From JAGGSN01 sp965603725 (GTDB taxonomy: Bacteria > Zixibacteria > MSB-5A5 > UBA10806 > 4484-95): a stretch of 64,000 nucleotides of DNA. The position numbers and the translations under genes were made by a program. Shown in pieces: positions 8,885 to 17,154 of this stretch; within the stretch, counting starts at the first letter, position 1, and each line of letters opens with the position of its first letter. The notes below the pieces were generated by a model, which worked only from the letters and a program-made list of their open reading frames with translations, made no database searches and had not been told where the DNA came from. The stretch is from contig CBFDEC010000015.1 of assembly GCA_965603725.1 (NCBI GenBank), positions 4,577 through 68,576 on the forward strand, given 5' to 3'.

Positions 8885-9763
8885 ATGAAATACGTTCCCT
8901 TTTTCGGCTGTATGATGACAACCAAGTATCCGCATTTTGAAGCGGCGGTGAGAAAGACCGTGGCTAAGGTTGGTATGGAGCTTGTCGATATCGACGGCTT
9001 CACCTGTTGCCCCGATCCGATATATTTCCAGGCACGCGATAAAATCGAATGGTATACTGTTGCCGCCCGAAATATATCGCTGGCTGAGGACACCGGTCTG
9101 GATATTATTACTACCTGTTCCGGATGTACCGCCACTTTGTCTGAAACCAACATCCACCTCAAAGAAAGCCCGGAACTTAAGGCGGAGGTGAACAGACGGC
9201 TTAAAAAAATCGGCCGGGAATTCAAAGGTAAAATTAATGTGCGACATGCTGTTACGGTGTTGCGTGATGATTTTGGCATCGACAGGGTCGCCGAAACTGT
9301 GGTGAATCCAATGAAGGGGCTCAGAGTCGGCGTTCATTACGGCTGTCACCTGCTGAAACCATCACATATAATGCGGGTGGACGACCCGGACCATCCCACT
9401 ATCCTTGAGAATCTGATTAAAGCGATCGGCGCCGAACCGGTTCATCATGAGAAAATGCTGCTGTGCTGCGGCAGAGCCTGCATGAACGACAGCATACCCG
9501 ATGCCATGGTGATCGATATCATCGAAGCGATTAAAAAATCGAAAGCCGACTGTATGGGGCTTATCTGCCCGACCTGTTTCGATGAGTTCGATATGGGACA
9601 GATCATCCGCGGCCGCAAGTATAAAAAGAAACTCGATATGCCGGTTGTGTATTATTTCCAGCTTCTGGCATTGGCGCAGGGATTCACACCCGAGGAAGTC
9701 GGCCTGAATATGCACAAGGTCAAGACCGACGCAATTTTCCAGAAGCTGACAGTCGGGGCGTAG
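8885..9763 (+). CDS. hdrB: Heterodisulfide reductase subunit B-like protein (CCG domains)
   Basis: The catalytic-type subunit of an Hdr complex, which in methanogens splits the CoM-S-S-CoB disulfide on non-cubane [4Fe-4S] clusters. Both CCG domains are visible: FFGCMM, TCCPDP and TTCSGCTA in the first half; HYGCHLL, LLCCGRAC and LICPTCFDEFD in the second. Both copies keep the Cys set needed for cluster binding. At 292 residues it has the usual length. It follows hdrC by one base. In bacteria without methanogenesis the substrate is generally another disulfide or a quinone-linked partner; nothing here decides which. Confidence 0.9.
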   Translation: MKYVPFFGCMMTTKYPHFEAAVRKTVAKVGMELVDIDGFTCCPDPIYFQARDKIEWYTVAARNISLAEDTGLDIITTCSGCTATLSETNIHLKESPELKAEVNRRLKKIGREFKGKINVRHAVTVLRDDFGIDRVAETVVNPMKGLRVGVHYGCHLLKPSHIMRVDDPDHPTILENLIKAIGAEPVHHEKMLLCCGRACMNDSIPDAMVIDIIEAIKKSKADCMGLICPTCFDEFDMGQIIRGRKYKKKLDMPVVYYFQLLALAQGFTPEEVGLNMHKVKTDAIFQKLTVGA

Positions 9764-9933
9764 GGTGTAGGGCGTAATAATTATTTCTCATCATCTGAAA
9801 GGGTGAGTGAATTGACAGATGGCAACCATGGTGATTTTTGCCTACCCTACGGGAGGATTACAAGTTCCTTAATGATGGAAGAGAAATTGGATTGATCTAA
9901 CAATTATGATATTTAGTAAAGGTCAATGAGACG

Positions 9934-10263
9934 GTGATTCAAAAAGAAATATTTGAGGCGCTCAGTCCCCAAAAAATGAAATCATGGATCAAAGAAGCCC
10001 TTTCTAAAGCCGGTATAAAAACTGTAGAGATGCTCAAGGACGATAAAAAGATAGAATCAGCAGCGAATAGAATTTATAAAAAGATTCCCCTTATCCCATA
10101 TTGAGCGATCACAGAAACAGTTATAGGGAAGAAGGGATTTGTCAGGTTGATTTTTATGATTAGAGATAAGATGATTCAAGAAGGCACGATGGATCTATCC
10201 TGGTTAAACTTGGAATATTTGAAAACTGCAATTTCAGGAATTGTGGGGCGCTTGAAGCATTGA
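9934..10263 (+). pseudogene. Small gene split by an in-frame TGA
   Basis: Starting at GTG 9934 the frame reads 56 codons (MIQKEIFEALSPQKMKSWIK ... KKIPLIPY), meets TGA at 10102-10104, and continues in the same frame for 52 codons (AITETVIGKKGFVRLIFMIR ... GIVGRLKH) to TGA at 10261. Both halves have protein-like composition and read as one domain of about 108 residues. TGA is a normal stop elsewhere here (for example hdrC), so genome-wide recoding is unlikely. Either this is a young pseudogene, perhaps a Trp TGG changed to TGA, or an assembly error, or two short proteins. The family was not recognised. Confidence 0.45.
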
Positions 10264-10416
10264 TTGCTTCCTATTGGGGTATTGCTAATGAAACAACCAC
10301 AATTGACAAAAGCCATTACAAAAGTTAGTCATATGCTTACTAACTCTTAGAGGGATTGTATGATTATCCGGTTACCATGACATATAACTAACTAACATGG
10401 GTTGCAGAGCAAACTC

Positions 10417-11007
10417 CTATTTCCTTAGGATAAATTTGGCAAACTTAACGGTAGGTTCGACTAATAAATTTCTTATGAGATTACGAAGTATAGGATTTCC
10501 TTCAATTTTTCTCGCTAAGCGTGGAGAATATCGGTAATAACTATGGACAATATATGCACCAATCTTAGACCTCAGTAAATATTGATCCCTTATATTGCGT
10601 AAAACTAAAACCTCCTCAGCAGTTTCACTTTCATAAACTGCAGTTGCAATGAAGCACCCTTTCTTTATCTCAGTTACCATTGAGTTTTTTACAGGATTTT
10701 TAGTACTGCAATTTTGACAAGTCCATGAAGTAAAACCACGTTCACACTCAAAACAAAAAATCCCGGCTATTCCTGTGGGATCAAGACCAGGAATATATCC
10801 AAGAGAATTACAATTACTACAGGCATCTAAGGGAACCATTTCACCGCATCGAATGCATTTAAAAGCAGCACGTCGGCTTCTACTAGATCCACCAGTGGAA
10901 AAGGTCGCCAAAAAAGATGGATCGTAATGCTTGCTGTGCATTAAATCAGGCTTAAATTCAATGCGGGCACGAGATTCACTCCATTTCCTAGATTTTAAAT
11001 CTTCCAT
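10417..11007 (-). CDS. Zinc-ribbon protein with CFI-box C-terminal domain
   Basis: 196 residues. Residues 50-68 hold the pair CIRCGEM and CSNCNS; residues about 84-101 hold CFECERG and CQNCST: two zinc ribbons of CxxC type. From residue 117 follows CFIATAVYES, LRNIRDQYLL and SYYRYSPRLARKI, the CFI-box-CTERM domain found at the end of many bacterial proteins. That domain usually ends in hydrophobic helices and may sit at a membrane; its role is not known. AAGGAG lies before the ATG. The gene stands alone between repeat-rich spacers. The domains are clear; the function is not. Confidence 0.78.
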   Translation of the reverse strand: MEDLKSRKWSESRARIEFKPDLMHSKHYDPSFLATFSTGGSSRSRRAAFKCIRCGEMVPLDACSNCNSLGYIPGLDPTGIAGIFCFECERGFTSWTCQNCSTKNPVKNSMVTEIKKGCFIATAVYESETAEEVLVLRNIRDQYLLRSKIGAYIVHSYYRYSPRLARKIEGNPILRNLIRNLLVEPTVKFAKFILRK

Positions 11008-11483
11008 TGTATTGCTCCTTACTTTAGGCTATTCGGCTTAACTGAATATCCAGTCCTACCTATTTATTCAACGTTTCCGATTGCAATGGATTACAAAACT
11101 GCTCCACATTGACAGCTTTGAATTGATATATGCTACAGATTTGATTGCCCACAATACTTCTGCAATCTAATAACACATTTCAAGTATAAATTATAAGTAT
11201 GCATATTACAACTCAAATCTTCAACCAGAATTTTTTAAAGCGAGGTTTGTGCCTCTGGATGGAAGCTGGGCGACATCCTGAAACCAATATAAACCCTCAG
11301 GATGTTACCCGCCTGAGGCGGGTTTACATCCTGAGGGATGAGAAAAATAATTTGCTAAAAGCAGAATTATTTTTATCTGTTATTTATAGAATAGGCTAAT
11401 TGCTTTAAGTAAACAGATATTGATTCTGTACAATTGTGTATCGTGTAAGCTAAGAATATAAATTAAATTATCCAAAGGTTGTT
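11008..11483. other. Gene-free spacer carrying a long palindromic repeat
   Basis: Nothing protein-like on either strand. The region is AT-rich except for the palindrome at 11294-11337 described separately. The open frame that can be drawn across 11199-11399 is an accident of this repeat. Confidence 0.6.
11294..11337. repeat. Palindromic repeat E, full copy
   Basis: CCCTCAGGATGT (11294-11305) pairs with ACATCCTGAGGG (11326-11337), and inside it CCCGCC (11308) pairs with GGCGGG (11317): an 18-bp interrupted hairpin. A related but shorter one with CAGGATG/CATCCTG arms and the same GGCGGG core is at 12815-12849. It resembles REP/BIME-type elements. Confidence 0.7.
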
Positions 11484-12656
11484 TCAAAATCTATAAGATA
11501 AACCTATGAATAGTTTGATAATTTGATCAAAATCGAGGTTATCGTTTTTATTTTTTTCTTCTTTTTTAAAAAAACCTTTCATCCATAATCGACCATCGTA
11601 ACTTCCACCTGCAGTCATGGCCAGATTTCCATAATTGCTGCTTTTAAAATATTCATTAATCCACACTGATATCACCATGCTAATATAATAAAGTGACTCA
11701 TTTTCCTTTTCCTTTATAAAATCGTTCAGACTGATGTGGGTATTTTTTACTTTTTGATCAAAAGCCCCCAAAATGAACTTGCCGTCATAACTTATAAATT
11801 CTTTTACTGAGTTGACCTGTTCTATCCCAGCCCAGAATCCTTTGGCCTTGTATTCGGTCCCGAAAATAATAGGTATATCCTCGACAGTATATTGACGGTA
11901 ATAATCTGATGGCCTATTCCATTTTGAGGAGAAATACCCTATTCTTACTTCATGATTTCTTCCTTGTTCATCACTAAAGACGCCGAAGCCAAAGGAGGCT
12001 TCTAAATTCTCAAATTGCGATTTAAAAGAATAGGCGGCTCCTCTTTGCACAAATGGTATATCAAGATTTTCAAAATTATCCTGATTATATTCAAGATTTA
12101 AGGGAACGTAATAAAAATCCATATCTGATTTAATATTTCCAAAATAGAGCTCCTTAGAATATCTTACTTTAAACGTAAATAACCACGAAATAAATTTGGC
12201 TAGTTGCGTATCATTTTCATAAAGTAGGTAACAAATAAGAGGATATAAAATCAAGCTACCAGTATATTTTTCCAATCCTTGTTCTTCAGCAACATTAGCT
12301 CTAAACATTTCTTTTTGTCGAAATGATTTTGAAAAAGGCCCTTCATAAGTAAAAGTAAACATGTCTTCATTTCTCAATCCGAATATACTCATTAATCTTA
12401 TTTGATGGAATCCTTCGGTATCGTAATTTAATATAGGATCGTCAATAGAATCTCGCTTATCAGGTATCCAAATCGAATATTGGTAATCGGAACTTAGGTA
12501 AAAGAACATTCCAAGCGGTAACCTGCTTACGGAGTTTAAATCGCTATCTCTAAGTTCTTTTTTGCCATAATATTGATTGCGCAAAGCTATGTTTTCTGCA
12601 AAAGTCAATATAGGCATAAGAATGAATAAATATGTGATTAATATTGCTATTTTCAT
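11484..12656 (-). CDS. Exported protein of unknown function, probable outer-membrane beta-barrel
   Basis: 390 residues. The N-terminus MKIAILITYLFILMPILTFA is a Sec signal peptide. The rest alternates polar and aromatic residues in short strands and ends in GLSYRF, with the terminal Phe typical of outer-membrane barrels. No family was recognised. GAGGAT lies before the ATG. It is AT-rich compared with the Lpx and Tol genes nearby, and is flanked on both sides by palindromic repeats (11294-11337 and 12815-12849), so it could be a recent arrival. The export call is well supported; the barrel is inference. Confidence 0.7.
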   Translation of the reverse strand: MKIAILITYLFILMPILTFAENIALRNQYYGKKELRDSDLNSVSRLPLGMFFYLSSDYQYSIWIPDKRDSIDDPILNYDTEGFHQIRLMSIFGLRNEDMFTFTYEGPFSKSFRQKEMFRANVAEEQGLEKYTGSLILYPLICYLLYENDTQLAKFISWLFTFKVRYSKELYFGNIKSDMDFYYVPLNLEYNQDNFENLDIPFVQRGAAYSFKSQFENLEASFGFGVFSDEQGRNHEVRIGYFSSKWNRPSDYYRQYTVEDIPIIFGTEYKAKGFWAGIEQVNSVKEFISYDGKFILGAFDQKVKNTHISLNDFIKEKENESLYYISMVISVWINEYFKSSNYGNLAMTAGGSYDGRLWMKGFFKKEEKNKNDNLDFDQIIKLFIGLSYRF

Positions 12657-12814
12657 TCAGCAATCCTCACTTTTAAAAAATGATAACACATCCCGATGCT
12701 TCTTGTAGGATATGAATCCTTTGTTTTTTTATATCTTTAAATATAAGCATTGTAGGTCGAAACCCCTGCGGTTTCGACAAAACGGTAACTTTTGACAAAG
12801 CCTTGGCTTAGCTT

Positions 12815-12849
12815 CAGGATGTCGCCCGGCGAGGCGGGTTTCCATCCTG
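12815..12849. repeat. Palindromic repeat E, second copy
   Basis: CAGGATG and CATCCTG arms around a GCCCGGCGAGGCGGG core, related to 11294-11337. A fragment of the same kind (CATGCTGACGAATG) follows repeat A near 469. Confidence 0.55.
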
Positions 12850-12873
12850 ACGAATGAGAAATCATCTATTATA

Positions 12874-13560
12874 TCACAACCCCAATTCCTCGCCAACGAT
12901 TATCACGGTTATGACCGGCTTGTACCTGTTGTTGTCATATTGCCTTTCTATGATAACCGTCTTGTTGCAGATCCTCCAGGGTGAAGAGCAATCACTACAT
13001 TCACCAGATATGCCACATGGCGGCATTGGATCAAAGTCTGGATGGCGTTTCACATTCAATGGAGCTGCAATGTTCCTGATCCTATTTAATGCTTCTTCAA
13101 GGTTTTCAACAATCTTGTTAATTCCTACCACTATGATGACCTTGTTTGGGCCGAAGAGAATGGCTGCGACTCGGTTCCCAAGTCCATCCACGTTGACAAT
13201 TTTGCCATCTAACGTCAAAGCATTTGTGCCGGTCACAAACACATCTGACGTCAAAGCCTGTTTTTTAAGTTTAATGTTCTCTTCAACACTGATTCCAGGC
13301 TTCCATGGATTCAGGAAAACATAGCTGCCTGTCTCCAGCGCATCTACCACGCCTATCTGCCTTAATGTAAGCGAGTCTCCAAATCCAACGGTGCTGCCCT
13401 CGGGTATCATTGACATGACTTTCTTGAAGGCCTCCTTTCCGTTCTTAACGTAAAAGGCCGGAATGTTGCCTTCAGCCAATCTCTGGATCAGATGCTGAAT
13501 CTTTTGTTTCACCGCCAATGGTCCTTTTATCTTCATCCCGAAATGGCGTTTAATACTCAT
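12874..13560 (-). CDS. LUD-domain protein (LutC/DUF162-related)
   Basis: A cytoplasmic protein of the LUD superfamily, to which LutB and LutC of lactate utilisation belong. The visible signatures are IPEGSTVGFGDSLTLRQIG, LTSDVFVTGTNALTLDGKIV, NVDGLGNRVAAILFGP and the C-terminal cysteine cluster CGISGECSDCSSPWRICN, typical of the stand-alone DUF162 branch, which may bind a metal or Fe-S cluster. No lutA, lutB or lactate permease is adjacent, so a role in lactate oxidation should not be assumed. The start is uncertain: ATG at 13560 or ATG at 13536 both fit, and neither has a clear Shine-Dalgarno sequence. The open frame further upstream overlaps repeat sequence and is probably not translated. 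Confidence 0.83.
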   Translation of the reverse strand: MSIKRHFGMKIKGPLAVKQKIQHLIQRLAEGNIPAFYVKNGKEAFKKVMSMIPEGSTVGFGDSLTLRQIGVVDALETGSYVFLNPWKPGISVEENIKLKKQALTSDVFVTGTNALTLDGKIVNVDGLGNRVAAILFGPNKVIIVVGINKIVENLEEALNRIRNIAAPLNVKRHPDFDPMPPCGISGECSDCSSPWRICNKTVIIERQYDNNRYKPVITVIIVGEELGL

Positions 13561-13686
13561 GTTTTTGAAAACAGGTCGGCTTCCGAATAAAGTGAGTAAC
13601 CCGACAATTCTTATTGTATCAATAATATATGAATATATGCAATAAAACAACGGAAAAATAGCGCCCGCCCGGATTTGGCCCGGTGC

Positions 13687-13743
13687 CCCACAGCTTGCTG
13701 TGGGATTCTATGCAAAGTAGGGCAGGAGTCCCTGACTCCTGCC
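13687..13743. repeat. Two adjacent palindromes (repeat C plus GGCAGGAGTC hairpin)
   Basis: CCCACAGC-TT-GCTGTGGG (13687-13704), also found at 29702-29719, is followed by GGCAGGAGTC-CCT-GACTCCTGCC (13721-13743), a 10-bp perfect stem. Both lie between the divergent LUD and tolB genes, just upstream of the tolB promoter. Confidence 0.65.
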
Positions 13744-13783
13744 AATTTTGTTCAAAAATTAAATCTCTCCTTTCGCTATTATA

Positions 13784-13812
13784 TTGACAGATTAGGGGCA
13801 CATTTATATATT
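13784..13812 (+). promoter_or_regulatory. Promoter of tolB
   Basis: TTGACA, 17 bases, TATATT: near-consensus sigma-70 hexamers. The -10 ends 9 nt before the GTG at 13822, so the mRNA should have almost no leader. It also argues against any tolB start further upstream. Confidence 0.7.
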
Positions 13813-13821
13813 TACAGCCTT

Positions 13822-15135
13822 GTGAACAAGATTACATTCATACCGGTTGTTGTACTTTGCCTGCTCTGCCTGCTGTTTGCGGCGGCTGATGGTCAACAGT
13901 CGGATGTGCGGGGCGTTATTACAACCGGGCCGACAATTTCTCTGATATCGATAGCCGTTGATTATTTTACGTTGAATGACAGTTTATATAATTTTGAGGA
14001 TACGCTTTTTGCAGACAGTTTAAATAAAATCTTGATTGAGGATTTGATTTTTACATTATATTTCAATGTCGTCAAACCTGATTCGGTTTTTCTGGCAGAT
14101 TTTGCCAGCGGTGAAATGAGCCTGGACGACTGGATTTACATTGGCGCGCAGATGCTGGTTAAGGGGCGTCTCAATAAAAACGAGGGGCTTTATACTTTGA
14201 GTATAGAGGTGGTGGATATATTCCGCAACAAGCTGATCTATAATAACCAGTTTTTGGGTTCGGCTTCGGAATACCGAAGCATGGCTCATCGCGCCGCCGC
14301 CGATCTTTTACTAAATCTTACCGGCGAACGCGGGGTATTCGATTCGAAGATTATTTATTCGGCTCAGCTGGAATTAAACAAAGATATTTTCATTTGCAAT
14401 TTTGATGGCACTAACCCGGTCAGGCTTACCTCTCATTCTGCCATAGACCAAATGCCTGCCTGGAGTAATATTGGCGATAGGGTATATTTTACTTCAGACC
14501 GCAGCGGCAACCATGATTTGTATTGTTATATATTTGAAAAAGATGAAATATATTCCGTTTCATCCCGCAAGGGTCTAAATTACGCCGCGGCGCCCTCGCC
14601 GGATGGAAAATATGTTGCCGTTGCTCTTTCAATTTCCGGCAATACCGAGATATATCTGATAGATCCATCTGGCCGAATTATGAGGCGCCTGACGTATTCC
14701 TGGGGGATTGATACTTCGCCCACCTGGTCGCCTAATTCCCGAGAGGTGGCGTTTATATCTGACAGATCGGGCAATCCACAGCTGTATGTTACCGATATTG
14801 ACGGCATAAACACTCGCCGCCTGACATATTTTGGAGACTATATTGCGGATCCGGCCTGGTCTCCGAGGGGAGATTTTATTGCATATTGTTCGCGTGAAAC
14901 GGGACAATTTCATATTTATACTGTTGACATTACCGGTCAAAATGCATATAAATTAACAGATGTAGGTTCGAATGAAATACCGTCCTGGTCACCGGATGGG
15001 TTGCATATCGTTTATTCATCCAATGCCGACGGGTCTTATGGTTTATGGAGTATGAACTTTGACGGGTCAGGCAAACGAAAATTAAACCTGAAAGGGATTT
15101 GTAAATCACCGGATTGGTCGGTAAATTTACGTTAA
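13822..15135 (+). CDS. tolB: TolB-like periplasmic beta-propeller protein
   Basis: Periplasmic partner of Pal in the Tol-Pal system that keeps the outer membrane tied to the cell wall. From GTG 13822 the protein has 437 residues, the normal TolB length, and begins with a signal peptide (NKITFIPVVVLCLLCLLFAA). An N-terminal domain is followed by a WD40-like/PD40 propeller with repeated blades such as RLTSHSAIDQMPAWS, YFTSDRSGNHDLY, TPTWSPNSREVAFISDRSG-like units and SWSPDGLHIVYSSNADG. Longer in-frame starts exist but run through the promoter and a repeat. pal follows 30 nt downstream and cpoB further on; tolA, tolQ and tolR are not in the window. Confidence 0.88.
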   Translation: MNKITFIPVVVLCLLCLLFAAADGQQSDVRGVITTGPTISLISIAVDYFTLNDSLYNFEDTLFADSLNKILIEDLIFTLYFNVVKPDSVFLADFASGEMSLDDWIYIGAQMLVKGRLNKNEGLYTLSIEVVDIFRNKLIYNNQFLGSASEYRSMAHRAAADLLLNLTGERGVFDSKIIYSAQLELNKDIFICNFDGTNPVRLTSHSAIDQMPAWSNIGDRVYFTSDRSGNHDLYCYIFEKDEIYSVSSRKGLNYAAAPSPDGKYVAVALSISGNTEIYLIDPSGRIMRRLTYSWGIDTSPTWSPNSREVAFISDRSGNPQLYVTDIDGINTRRLTYFGDYIADPAWSPRGDFIAYCSRETGQFHIYTVDITGQNAYKLTDVGSNEIPSWSPDGLHIVYSSNADGSYGLWSMNFDGSGKRKLNLKGICKSPDWSVNLR

Positions 15136-15165
15136 ATAAATTATAATTTCCAAGGAGGTCTTTCC

Positions 15166-15669
15166 ATGAAAAAAATTATTGTCTTTCTGGCGTTAATGTT
15201 TGCATTATTTGCCTTATTTGCCGTATGCAAAAAACCGCCGCCACCACCACCGCCGCCGCCGCCACCACCGGAGACTACAGTAGTTGAAGATACAATGCCG
15301 CCGCCCCCGCCCCCCCCACCCCCGCCGCTTGAGTTAACGACTATCCACTTCGAATTCGATAAGTACAGGCTTACCGAAGAAGCGCGTGACATAATAGCCG
15401 ATAATGCAATAGGCTTAGAAAAAGAAGAGTACTCACATGTGATCATCAAAATTGAGGGACACTGCGATGAGCGCGGTTCTGATGAGTATAACATGGCCCT
15501 GGGTGAAAAGCGCGCCGCCACAGCTCGCGAATATTTAACTAACTACGGCATCAGTCCCGATAGGATTTCGATTATCAGCTATGGTGAATCAATGCCGGTA
15601 GATCCAGGACATAACGAAGAAGCCTGGGCGAAAAACAGGCGATCGGAGTTTATAAAGGTTTCTGAATAA
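15166..15669 (+). CDS. pal: Peptidoglycan-associated lipoprotein with two polyproline tracts
   Basis: Outer-membrane protein that binds peptidoglycan and TolB. After the signal sequence MKKIIVFLALMFALFALFAV comes Cys21. The lipobox is poor (Val at -1), so lipidation is likely but not certain. Residues 24-35 are 12 prolines and 45-54 are 10 prolines, separated by ETTVVEDTM; this rigid spacer is unusual. The C-terminal OmpA-like domain is standard: IHFEFDKYRL, IIKIEGHCDERGS, EYNMALGEKRA and NRRSEF, with the Asp and Arg that grip diaminopimelate. A perfect AAGGAGG precedes the ATG. It is cotranscribed with tolB and ends at a terminator at 15709. Confidence 0.93.
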   Translation: MKKIIVFLALMFALFALFAVCKKPPPPPPPPPPPPETTVVEDTMPPPPPPPPPPLELTTIHFEFDKYRLTEEARDIIADNAIGLEKEEYSHVIIKIEGHCDERGSDEYNMALGEKRAATAREYLTNYGISPDRISIISYGESMPVDPGHNEEAWAKNRRSEFIKVSE

Positions 15670-15692
15670 TAAATCACCTGAGTGATTTATTA
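15667..15692 (+). other. Hairpin overlapping the pal stop codon
   Basis: TAATAAATCAC-CTGA-GTGATTTATTA, an 11-bp stem beginning at the pal TAA. No T-run follows. It may protect the 3' end or slow ribosome release; the real terminator is 17 nt further on. Confidence 0.5.
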
Positions 15693-15708
15693 CCTTTCCG
15701 GGTTCCAG

Positions 15709-15745
15709 TGTAAAGGCGGCTTTTAAGGTCGCCTTTACATTTTTT
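15709..15745 (+). terminator. Rho-independent terminator of tolB-pal
   Basis: TGTAAAGGCG pairs with CGCCTTTACA (10 bp, 11-nt loop), followed directly by TTTTTT. Confidence 0.9.
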
Positions 15746-15850
15746 GCTATAAATTCGAATTATTGCAGGTATCAAACAGGCAGTTTTTTAACCCGGATTT
15801 TACAATTAAACAATCAGCTATAACAAGTAACTTATTGTAGCTCAACGCGT

Positions 15851-15874
15851 AGGGGCGCATGGCCATACGCCCCT
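15851..15874. repeat. GGGCG...CGCCC hairpin repeat B
   Basis: AGGGGCG-C-ATGG/CCAT-A-CGCCCCT, one of four related hairpins (others at 1378, 21505 and 23040). It is part of a 15800-16040 block built of three different repeats and holding no gene. Confidence 0.55.
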
Positions 15875-15927
15875 ATGGCAACTTTCTTATTCTTATTATT
15901 ATTTCTTAAACCTGTTTGATAATTAGT

Positions 15928-15955
15928 GGTTGGTGTATGTCCTCATGCACCAACA
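15928..15955. repeat. Palindromic repeat F
   Basis: GGTTGGTGTATGTCCTCATG followed by CACCAACA; the GTTGGTG/CACCAAC arms form a stem. An identical block lies at 29652-29679 next to the HARE-HTH gene. Confidence 0.6.
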
Positions 15956-15967
15956 AGGATGTGGAAA

Positions 15968-16035
15968 GTAGGCGATCGGCACGCAGTGTCCATTGGATTT
16001 ATCCAGCCGCAACCCTGTCGGGGGACAAGTCCTAC
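15968..16035 (-). repeat. Dispersed intergenic repeat A, reverse copy
   Basis: Reverse complement of the block at 22913-22985 with a few changes, including the shared stretch GCACGCAGTGTCCATTGGAT. Begins GTAGGCGATCGGC and ends CAAGTCCTAC. Confidence 0.75.
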
Positions 16036-16113
16036 GGATCTGTAGGACCACCGACCTGCTGTTTTATCGAGAAATCAAATTGTAGTTTTGTTTATGATGA
16101 AACAACCTTTAGC

Positions 16114-16142
16114 TTGACATAGCCTCATAATTTTGGTAATCA
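16114..16142 (+). promoter_or_regulatory. Promoter of cpoB
   Basis: TTGACA, 17 bases, TAATCA, 48 nt before the cpoB ATG. With the terminator after pal this makes cpoB a separate transcript. Confidence 0.5.
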
Positions 16143-16190
16143 ATATTCAACAAAAACTGGAACCCAAGAAGCTCAAAGGGGTAGAATAAA

Positions 16191-16931
16191 ATGATGAGAA
16201 AAAATTGGCTGTTAATAATATTTGCAGGTATGGTAATATTTTCCGGCTGTGCCAGCCGTCGCCAGATGGCTGAAACTGAAATGCAGGTTAAAGAACTCAG
16301 AAGGGAACATCAACAGATTATGGCCGCTATTAATCACCTTGATTCGCTGATAGTAGAGCAAAGCCAATCCTCCAAAAAGATGACTGCCGATCTGAAAATG
16401 AGCATGTCGGCGCTCGAGGAAAGAATGCTGCTGGTTGAATCCAGCCTTGAGGATGCCGGAAATCTGGTTAATAGAGCGGTTGAAGTCATTGAAAACCGTC
16501 GACTCGTTAGGGCGCCCAAGGATTCGGCCGATACAAGCAGGGCAGTCGGCGGAGTGGATCATATGAAAGTCTATAAACTTGCTTATCAGGATGTGACAAA
16601 AGGTAATTATAAAATGGCCATAGAAGGGTTTGAGGAATATCTCAAAGCCTATTCAAAAACATCGCTGGCAGATAATGCGGTTTACTGGATCGGGGAATGT
16701 TTCTATATCCAGAAAGACTATGCAAACTCCCAGAGATGGTACGCCAAACTGATTGAGGAATATCCCAAATCTGAACATCTGGGGTCCTCGAAACTTAAAC
16801 TGGGAATGTCGCTGTATAATCAGAGATATAAGACTAAAGCCAAACAGTATTTTGAAGATGTGGTAAAAGAGTATCCCGGCACCGACCAGGCAAATCAGGC
16901 ATCAGAAATGTTGGAAAGATACAAGCGTTAA
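16191..16931 (+). CDS. cpoB: CpoB/YbgF-like TPR lipoprotein
   Basis: Periplasmic coordinator that in Proteobacteria links the Tol system to peptidoglycan synthesis at division. 246 residues. The lipobox IFSGC gives Cys20 after a signal sequence, so it is membrane-anchored here. Residues about 25-100 form a coiled coil with many Glu, Gln and Lys heptads. Residues about 125-245 are three TPR-like units: AYQDVTKGNYKMAIEGFEEY, YWIGECFYIQKDYANSQRWY, and LGMSLYNQRYKTKAKQYFED, as in YbgF/CpoB. Its place after tolB and pal supports the name. It is separated from pal by about 500 bases of repeats and has its own promoter. Confidence 0.88.
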   Translation: MMRKNWLLIIFAGMVIFSGCASRRQMAETEMQVKELRREHQQIMAAINHLDSLIVEQSQSSKKMTADLKMSMSALEERMLLVESSLEDAGNLVNRAVEVIENRRLVRAPKDSADTSRAVGGVDHMKVYKLAYQDVTKGNYKMAIEGFEEYLKAYSKTSLADNAVYWIGECFYIQKDYANSQRWYAKLIEEYPKSEHLGSSKLKLGMSLYNQRYKTKAKQYFEDVVKEYPGTDQANQASEMLERYKR

Positions 16932-17070
16932 CTCTGCCGAATTTTCGAATATTTACTGAAGAAAATCAATTTATCTTGAACTTCGAATGCCGAATTCATA
17001 TACTAATTTATTGTTGGCATTAAGCCGATAAGCTTTTTGGGTGATTTAAAATTCGCCCGATTTCAGCATA
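16932..17070. other. Spacer before the tRNA gene
   Basis: AT-rich, no gene or clear terminator seen. The stretch after the tRNA (17155-17368) is likewise empty apart from a T-run directly behind the tRNA. Confidence 0.5.
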
Positions 17071-17154
17071 GGAGGACTAGTCCTAATTGGTAAGGCAGCG
17101 GTCTTGAAAACCGCCGGCCGCAAGGCCATGGGGGTTCGAGTCCCTCGTCCTCCG
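17071..17154 (+). tRNA. tRNA-Ser, anticodon UGA
   Basis: GGAGGAC (17071-17077) and GTCCTCC (17147-17153) make the 7-bp acceptor stem, with G at the discriminator position. The anticodon stem GCGGT/ACCGC encloses the loop CTTGAAA with anticodon TGA at 17105-17107. A long variable arm GGCC-GCAA-GGCC-type hairpin marks it as class II, as expected for serine. The T arm GGG-GTTCGAG-TCCC is normal. CCA is not encoded. A CTTTTTT run right behind it probably ends transcription. Confidence 0.95.

Noticed and set aside
10288..10350. 20-codon frame after the interrupted gene
   Set aside because: No ribosome site and too short to judge.
11199..11399. 66-codon open frame on the + strand
   Set aside because: Runs through palindromic repeat E; composition is not protein-like and no ribosome site is present.
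13675..13821. N-terminal extension of tolB
   Set aside because: It crosses a palindrome and the tolB promoter; GTG 13822 gives a proper signal peptide and length.
15916..16122. 68-codon open frame on the + strand, sharing a peptide with one at 22846-23064
   Set aside because: The shared peptide is only repeat A translated twice.
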